A DNA stretch of 9,618 nt from Candidatus Wallbacteria bacterium (GTDB taxonomy: Bacteria; Muiribacteriota; JAQTZZ01). Both the position numbers and the translations under genes were made by a program. Every line of letters starts with the position of its first letter. The stretch's first letter is position 1. Positions 5,609-9,618 of this stretch are shown piece after piece. The stretch spans positions 1 to 9,618 of the forward strand of contig JAQTRI010000113.1 in the NCBI GenBank assembly GCA_028711905.1, written 5' to 3'. The notes beneath the pieces were generated by a model. That model was not told the origin of the DNA. It did no database searches and saw nothing but the letters and a program-made list of their open reading frames with translations.

Positions 5609-7507
5609 TTATTGCGTCAGTACCACCGATATATAGCCACTTTCAGCTCCTGACGATGAGTAGCTGGAAATCTGCATGGAATACACTTCACTTGTGTCAG
5701 GCGTTGGAACTGTGACCGCAAAGTTCGTGGCTGTCCCATTCCAGTATTGATGCAGCGGGTACGGTTCACCGTATGCAGCCCCTCCAGCATAGTAATTCAG
5801 TACAAATCCTGCCAGTTTTAGAGTTTTCAAGCTGGCTGCATTATAGGTCAGGAATCCGAAGTTGACGGTCGCGGACTTGGCGTTGGCCACCCAGACAAAG
5901 TTCGCGGACTCAGGAGCCGGCGGAGCCGGAAGAATAGTGAAGGAATACTGCTGGGACCAGGCTGTCGGCGTATTGTTGTTGTCTGCTGCAGCCACTCTCC
6001 AGTAGTATGTTGTACCGCGGGTTAAAGGAAGATCCCCGTTATATGTCGTGTAATAGCTGTTGTCCTTGTGCGGATCATAATCCACATTGGACACCACCTT
6101 GGACCAGACAACTGCCAGTATCCCGTTTCCGCCGACTTCATCTGTCGCCGAAAGCTCAACAACATACTGCTTGGTGTCAGGCACACATGTCCAGCCAAAG
6201 GTAGGATACTGACTTGAGACATAGCTTCCGTCAAGCGGAGAGAGCACCACAGGCGCGGACTCGCTTCTTTTGATGAAACTGAAAGGAGGATCCGTAAACG
6301 GCAGTTCTGTCACACCGTTGATGGCCCGGACCATCCAGAAATAGCGTGTGCCGCTGGCCAGTGACGATGTGTTACCGTTGTAAATGCCAAGGTTCGTGAC
6401 AGTCATCGGGTAGAGTTGGTCGAGCTGGGAGTAAATCACAGATGTGGCTCCCTTGACAATAAACTGCCAGACAACCTGGTCTGTGGACACATCATGAACC
6501 CCGTCATCATCCGAATCTTCCTTGACCAGGATTTCATATGCTACTGCTCCGCTGACCGGTTCCCACGAGAATGTCGGAGTTTCTCCAGCCAGTTCGCTGG
6601 TGTTCGGCGGACTGATCAAGTTGGGCACTGTTGCCGCACTGCTGCCGCTTGTATTGTAAATTTCAACCAGAGTCGTTTCCTTGGCCTTGACAGTGATCTG
6701 ATCCCCGAGGATGTTCTGATAAGTTGCAGTGGCTGTGTTGAGCACACTGAGCTTGATCCTGTACAGAGTTTTCATCTGGAACTCTTCGATCGAACCGTCA
6801 GGATGCATGATGCGTTTGGTGTATTCCACTGTTTCCGGCAGGTTTTCGAACTTGAAATGTCCGTCTACAAAATCGCTGGGTGGATTGATGATCTGCAGAG
6901 GCGGGCTCGAGGACATCTCAACATCGTCCTGTGTCAGATAGCGGATGAGAATGATCTCCGCAATTCCAGAGGACGGAAGATTGGCGGTTGGATTGTAGTG
7001 CGCGCTGATAGCGCCGAGATTAGTGGACAGGTTGTTGTAGATCTCGGCTGTGAAATGAATGTCCTCGTTTTCAGCCTGAAGCAGAAATTCCTTGTTCATG
7101 TATCCCGGTTTAGAAAAAATCACCGTGTAAACACCACTAACCAGACTGTCAACAGCGAAATTGTATATGTATTTTGTACCCGCAGCGCCAATAGTCACTT
7201 CGCTGGTGGCGGACTTTGTCTGTGACTGGTATTTGAGATTGGCGTTGGCAAGAGAAGTGAACTGGATCGTCACGCCACTGACCGGAAGCCCGTAGTTATC
7301 GGTGATCAAACCATACACATTGGGTCGTTCTACCTCAGTAACCGCACTCGTGCTGGTGCTCGTGCTCCCCCCGACTGAGGTGACCACGCCGGGGCTGGAT
7401 GTCGCTGTTGTGAATTTACTGACAATGGAATTCTTCCCGTCGCTGTCGCAACTGATAATGATCATCGAGATTATGCTGACGGCAAGAAACACCAGAATCT
7501 TTTTCAT
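5609..7507 (-). CDS. Large lipoprotein with carboxypeptidase-regulatory-like and Fn3-like domains
   Basis: A 632-residue exported protein. A hydrophobic signal ends in ISC with lipidated Cys20, followed by a Ser/Thr/Gly-rich linker (about 30-57). Residues ~62-135 resemble a carboxypeptidase regulatory-like beta sandwich (VYGLITDNYGLPVSGVTIQF, GVYTVIFSKPGY). A beta-rich stretch of unknown type follows (~136-290). Two tandem Fn3-like modules lie at ~295-413 and ~418-526; each has a PTFSW/PTFGW strand (311-315, 435-439) and a GTxYxW(M/R)VxA strand (386-394, 498-506). A looser Fn3-like domain ends the protein. DSDDDGVHD (331-339) in the first module matches a D-x-D-x-D-G-x-x-D calcium loop. The ATG at 7507 follows AGGAGG by four bases. 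It is co-transcribed with the barrel-like protein eight bases upstream, suggesting a shared envelope or surface role such as adhesion or scaffolding. This is inferred; no enzymatic motif is seen. Confidence 0.82.
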   Translation of the reverse strand: MKKILVFLAVSIISMIIISCDSDGKNSIVSKFTTATSSPGVVTSVGGSTSTSTSAVTEVERPNVYGLITDNYGLPVSGVTIQFTSLANANLKYQSQTKSATSEVTIGAAGTKYIYNFAVDSLVSGVYTVIFSKPGYMNKEFLLQAENEDIHFTAEIYNNLSTNLGAISAHYNPTANLPSSGIAEIILIRYLTQDDVEMSSSPPLQIINPPSDFVDGHFKFENLPETVEYTKRIMHPDGSIEEFQMKTLYRIKLSVLNTATATYQNILGDQITVKAKETTLVEIYNTSGSSAATVPNLISPPNTSELAGETPTFSWEPVSGAVAYEILVKEDSDDDGVHDVSTDQVVWQFIVKGATSVIYSQLDQLYPMTVTNLGIYNGNTSSLASGTRYFWMVRAINGVTELPFTDPPFSFIKRSESAPVVLSPLDGSYVSSQYPTFGWTCVPDTKQYVVELSATDEVGGNGILAVVWSKVVSNVDYDPHKDNSYYTTYNGDLPLTRGTTYYWRVAAADNNNTPTAWSQQYSFTILPAPPAPESANFVWVANAKSATVNFGFLTYNAASLKTLKLAGFVLNYYAGGAAYGEPYPLHQYWNGTATNFAVTVPTPDTSEVYSMQISSYSSSGAESGYISVVLTQ

Positions 7508-7511
7508 CGTT

Positions 7512-7517
7512 CCTCCT
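7512..7517 (-). promoter_or_regulatory. Perfect AGGAGG ribosome site overlapping the upstream stop codon
   Basis: AGGAGG on the minus strand shares bases with the TAG stop of the barrel protein gene (7516-7518) and lies four bases before the lipoprotein ATG. Ribosomes finishing the first gene would stand on this site, favouring re-initiation and roughly matched output of the two proteins. Confidence 0.8.
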
Positions 7518-8358
7518 AAAAGTTAAGGCTGATGCCGAATACTGTCTTCTGATTGCCTGACGCCGGCAGCAAGGCTAAATTGTCGCCCTTCTGCACAGTC
7601 TGAATGTCAAAGTTGAGTCCTCCGTTACTGTACCTGATTCCAAAGCTGCAGAGATCACCGTTGTAATCCATCATGAAATTCAGATTTTCCGCGAGTTTCA
7701 CTGAAGTCGCTGCTAAGATGAATCCCTTTTTGGAGTCATTTGAATCAGCATCCCCGAAATGGGAAAAGGCATTGCTTTTTCCAGTATTGATTCCGCCTCC
7801 GAGCGTCAGTGTATATTTCTCAAAATCCCGTCCCCATAAGGCATAAAACGAATTTTTGTACCTGATGTCGTCATTCAGGGAAGACGCATCCAGCGTTGCT
7901 GCCAGGACGACCTCTGGGAATGCTTTGTATTTCAGGGTGAAGTATGGGTCCAGGTCCGACATGCCCGAAAGAGTTGTGTATACCTTGGTTGCATTTATCT
8001 CGACTTTTTCATGGCAGGCAAAGTTGAACTTGAGATACTTGGCAAGACGCTCAGATCCCTGGTTTGAAGGATAGTAAATGTGCATCCCGGCGCTGCCGCT
8101 GTTTCTCGGTAGAATCTTCTGTGTCGGCACCATGATGTACCCGGTCGGTCCGAGCAGAGAGGCTCCGCTGTCGCCAAATCCTGAGCCACACAGGACCTTC
8201 AGTTCCTTCTCCTCAACCGCAGCCGCAGTGCCTCCTTTTTTGGGAAGCTCGTTGAAACCCATCTTTTTTAAAACTTTTTTCTGGTCCTGATTTACCTCGC
8301 CTCCCATCACCAGGGTGGCGATCAGGCTGAGAATTCCCAATAGAATTATTTTTCTCAT
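7516..8358 (-). CDS. Putative outer-membrane beta-barrel protein
   Basis: A 280-residue exported protein. It has a signal peptide (MRKIILLGILSLIATLVMG, likely cleaved near residue 19), then a ~45-residue Lys-rich mature N-terminus and the phrase GASLLGPTGYIMVPTQKILP (65-84). This GPTG-I-xPT pattern opens the first strands of several diderm outer-membrane barrel families, including YjbH-like proteins. After it come alternating hydrophobic/polar strands (for example LKFNFACHEKVEINATKVY, DPYFTLKYKAFPEVVLAATL, GFILAATSVKLAENLNFMMDY). The C-terminal strand KTVFGISLNF ends in Phe, the usual signal for the barrel assembly machine. The short length suggests roughly 10-12 strands; this is an estimate. 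The ATG at 8358 follows AAGGAG nine bases upstream. It is the first gene of a two-gene operon with the Fn3-like lipoprotein. No transport or enzymatic function can be assigned. Confidence 0.75.
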   Translation of the reverse strand: MRKIILLGILSLIATLVMGGEVNQDQKKVLKKMGFNELPKKGGTAAAVEEKELKVLCGSGFGDSGASLLGPTGYIMVPTQKILPRNSGSAGMHIYYPSNQGSERLAKYLKFNFACHEKVEINATKVYTTLSGMSDLDPYFTLKYKAFPEVVLAATLDASSLNDDIRYKNSFYALWGRDFEKYTLTLGGGINTGKSNAFSHFGDADSNDSKKGFILAATSVKLAENLNFMMDYNGDLCSFGIRYSNGGLNFDIQTVQKGDNLALLPASGNQKTVFGISLNF

Positions 8359-8390
8359 TCTCCGGTTCTCCTTGGAGTATCTTTTCGAGA

Positions 8391-8419
8391 ATTATCGTAA
8401 AAAGAACGAAAAAGTTTAA
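8391..8419 (-). promoter_or_regulatory. Candidate promoter of the barrel-lipoprotein operon
   Basis: On the minus strand, TTAAAC (8419-8414) and GATAAT (8396-8391) are 17 bases apart. The -10 matches consensus at five of six bases; the -35 is weak (three of six). Transcription would start near 8384, leaving a leader of about 26 bases that contains the AAGGAG ribosome site. Judged by eye only. Confidence 0.4.
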
Positions 8420-8569
8420 TCTCTATACCCGCTTGACCTTTGTCTACCATTCCACCGCAGAGTCTTTCCCTTATTGGAACTGCATTTGATGAAAAAGATG
8501 GCGAATCCTTTCCGATAGTTATCACTTTTCTTTCCCGCTGCAAAGAAGCCCCTGTCGGTCAAGCCTCCG

Positions 8570-8598
8570 TTGACTAAAACCTTGATTTGGTCTAAAGT
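8570..8598 (+). promoter_or_regulatory. Candidate tsaD promoter giving a leaderless transcript
   Basis: TTGACT (8570-8575, five of six) and TAAAGT (8593-8598, four of six) are exactly 17 bases apart. The -10 ends only six bases before the tsaD ATG at 8605, so transcription would start at or beside the A of the start codon. No Shine-Dalgarno sequence precedes that ATG, in line with a leaderless mRNA. Confidence 0.5.
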
Positions 8599-8604
8599 TC
8601 ATAC

Positions 8605-9597
8605 ATGCTTGCCTTAGGAATCGAGACTTCTTGTGATGATACTTCCCTTGCCCTTGTCGAGGATGGAGTGCTGCTGGAGTGCCTGACAAAAAGCCAGGAT
8701 CAGCATTCAGGATTCGGCGGCGTTGTGCCGGAGCAGGCTTCAAGGGAACACGCTAAAAATCTCTCTCCCCTCTTTACCGGATTGCTTGAGAAGACCGGAC
8801 TGAAGGCTTGCGATATCGGACTGGTCGCGGCTTCTCAGGGCCCTGGGCTTGTCGGTGCGCTGCTGGCAGGGGTGCAGTTCGGGAGGGGGCTCAGTTTATC
8901 TCTGAATTGCCAGTACTTTCCAGTCAATCACTTGGAAGGCCATATCTATTCTCCGTTTCTGCATGACGCTGTTCTTCCGGATTTTCCCTGGCTGATCCTG
9001 CTCGTGTCAGGAGGGCACACAATGCTGATACTGGCCAAAGCCCCGTTTTCTTACCGGATTCTGGGCGGAACCACCGATGATTCTGTTGGTGAATGCTTCG
9101 ACAAAGTAGCCCGCTATCTGGACCTCGGATATCCCGGAGGACCGGCCATAGAACGCTTATCCGCAGGAGGAAACAGCATTTTTCGCCTGCCTCGCAGCTT
9201 TCTTCGGGAAGAAAGCTACCGTTTTTCTTACAGCGGACTTAAAACCGCCACTCTTAAACTGGCTGATGACAGAAAGACCGGCATCAGTGATCTGTGTGCA
9301 TCTTTCCAGGAAGCTGCAATCGAACCTTTAATCACCAAAACAGTCAGGGCCTGCCGTGAATTCCATCCATACTCGCTGCTGGTCGCCGGAGGAGTTTCGG
9401 CTAACGAAAGCCTGCGTTCGGAATGTCTCCGTGTCAGCCGTGAAGAGGGTTGCAAACTGTTTCTTCCAGCAAAAAAATGGGCGATGGACAATGCCGGGAT
9501 GGTGGCGGCAGCCGCCTATCATAGGTGGAAATCCGGCGCTGTTAACCCCGGTTACCGGCTCTGTGTCGATCCCGGCATGACCCTGTATCAACCGTAA
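8605..9597 (+). CDS. tsaD: tRNA threonylcarbamoyladenosine synthesis protein TsaD (Kae1/Qri7 family)
   Basis: TsaD transfers the threonylcarbamoyl group to A37 of ANN-decoding tRNAs, working with TsaB and TsaE in bacteria. The 330-residue product is full length and carries the ASKHA-fold signatures: LGIETSCDDTSLALVEDG (4-21), FGGVVPEQASREH (37-49), the metal-binding HLEGH (His109 and His113), LLVSGGHT (132-139), DDSVGECFDKVAR (158-170), YPGGP (176-180), FSYSGLKT (207-214), VAGGVSANESLR (260-271) and MDNAGMVA (294-301, with the metal ligand Asp295). The ATG at 8605 is right because the family sequence starts at residue 2; it has no ribosome site and probably lies at the mRNA 5' end. No tsaB or tsaE is in the window. 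A gene on the same strand begins just after the stop. Confidence 0.97.
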   Translation: MLALGIETSCDDTSLALVEDGVLLECLTKSQDQHSGFGGVVPEQASREHAKNLSPLFTGLLEKTGLKACDIGLVAASQGPGLVGALLAGVQFGRGLSLSLNCQYFPVNHLEGHIYSPFLHDAVLPDFPWLILLVSGGHTMLILAKAPFSYRILGGTTDDSVGECFDKVARYLDLGYPGGPAIERLSAGGNSIFRLPRSFLREESYRFSYSGLKTATLKLADDRKTGISDLCASFQEAAIEPLITKTVRACREFHPYSLLVAGGVSANESLRSECLRVSREEGCKLFLPAKKWAMDNAGMVAAAAYHRWKSGAVNPGYRLCVDPGMTLYQP

Positions 9598-9607
9598 GAG
9601 GAACATG

Positions 9608-9618
9608 ATGAAAATTCA
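9608..9618 (+). CDS. First codons of a gene downstream of tsaD, cut by window edge
   Basis: Right after the tsaD stop, GAGGAA (9598-9603) precedes two adjacent ATG codons at 9605 and 9608. The second has the better spacing from AGGA (five bases). Only Met-Lys-Ile is readable. A Met-Lys start could mark an exported protein, but nothing can be said about function. It is probably co-transcribed with tsaD. Confidence 0.45.

Noticed and set aside
6416..7225. 269-codon plus-strand reading frame opposite the lipoprotein gene
   Set aside because: It is antisense to a well-supported lipoprotein gene, shows a Cys/His/Arg-rich composition typical of a shadow frame, and has no family motif.
7340..7372. 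Short repeat-like GTGCTGGTGCTCGTGCT run
   Set aside because: It encodes the Ser/Thr-rich linker of the lipoprotein; this is codon-level low complexity, not a mobile or regulatory repeat.
8355..8543. 62-codon minus-strand reading frame upstream of the barrel gene, overlapping its start as ATGA
   Set aside because: The overlap looks like coupling, but the sequence has no recognisable domain and no good ribosome site. It also covers the candidate promoter and leader of the barrel operon, so chance is more likely.

Overview
The window reads as a chromosomal segment of a diderm (outer-membrane) bacterium that nevertheless divides with a SepF/DivIVA-type toolkit. The outer-membrane evidence is a signal-peptide beta-barrel-like protein ending in Phe and large lipoproteins. 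The division evidence is a sepF-yggT-divIVA cluster, best known from Gram-positives and cyanobacteria. That combination fits Cyanobacteria-related or deep-branching diderm lineages, including candidate phyla of the Margulisbacteria, Riflebacteria or Wallbacteria kind. This placement is inference from gene content only; no phylum-specific marker was identified. Genes are tightly packed, no gap without a gene exceeds about 250 bases, and I see no insertion sequence, phage, CRISPR array, tRNA or rRNA.

Layout. (1) Positions 1-2531, minus strand: a compact operon of a small lipoprotein, a 579-residue polytopic GT-C-like membrane protein and the N-terminus of a DUF2723 (TMEM260-like) membrane glycosyltransferase. 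The junctions are GTGA and ATGA stop/start overlaps. It probably acts in extracytoplasmic glycosylation or envelope-glycan assembly. (2) Positions 2532-2717: a divergent intergenic region with a candidate sepF promoter. (3) Positions 2718-5560, plus strand: sepF, yggT (ylmG), divIVA, mtnA and a MagIII/COG2231-type HhH-GPD DNA glycosylase. The division genes are followed by mtnA, which starts inside divIVA, and by the glycosylase, which overlaps mtnA by one base. A second candidate promoter lies before divIVA. (4) Positions 5563-5585: a strong hairpin between convergent genes. (5) Positions 5609-8358, minus strand: a two-gene operon of a beta-barrel-like outer-membrane protein and a 632-residue lipoprotein with a carboxypeptidase-regulatory-like domain, Fn3-like modules and a calcium-loop-like motif. 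(6) Positions 8359-8604: a divergent regulatory region. (7) Positions 8605-9597, plus strand: tsaD (tRNA t6A synthesis), apparently leaderless, with the first codons of another gene at the right edge.

The housekeeping functions (SepF, YggT, DivIVA, MtnA, TsaD) are recognised from clear family motifs. The two envelope clusters are the least explained part. No clearly new defence or mobile system was found. The best candidates for a second look are the barrel/lipoprotein pair, the coupled glycosyltransferase operon and the division-salvage-repair overlap.
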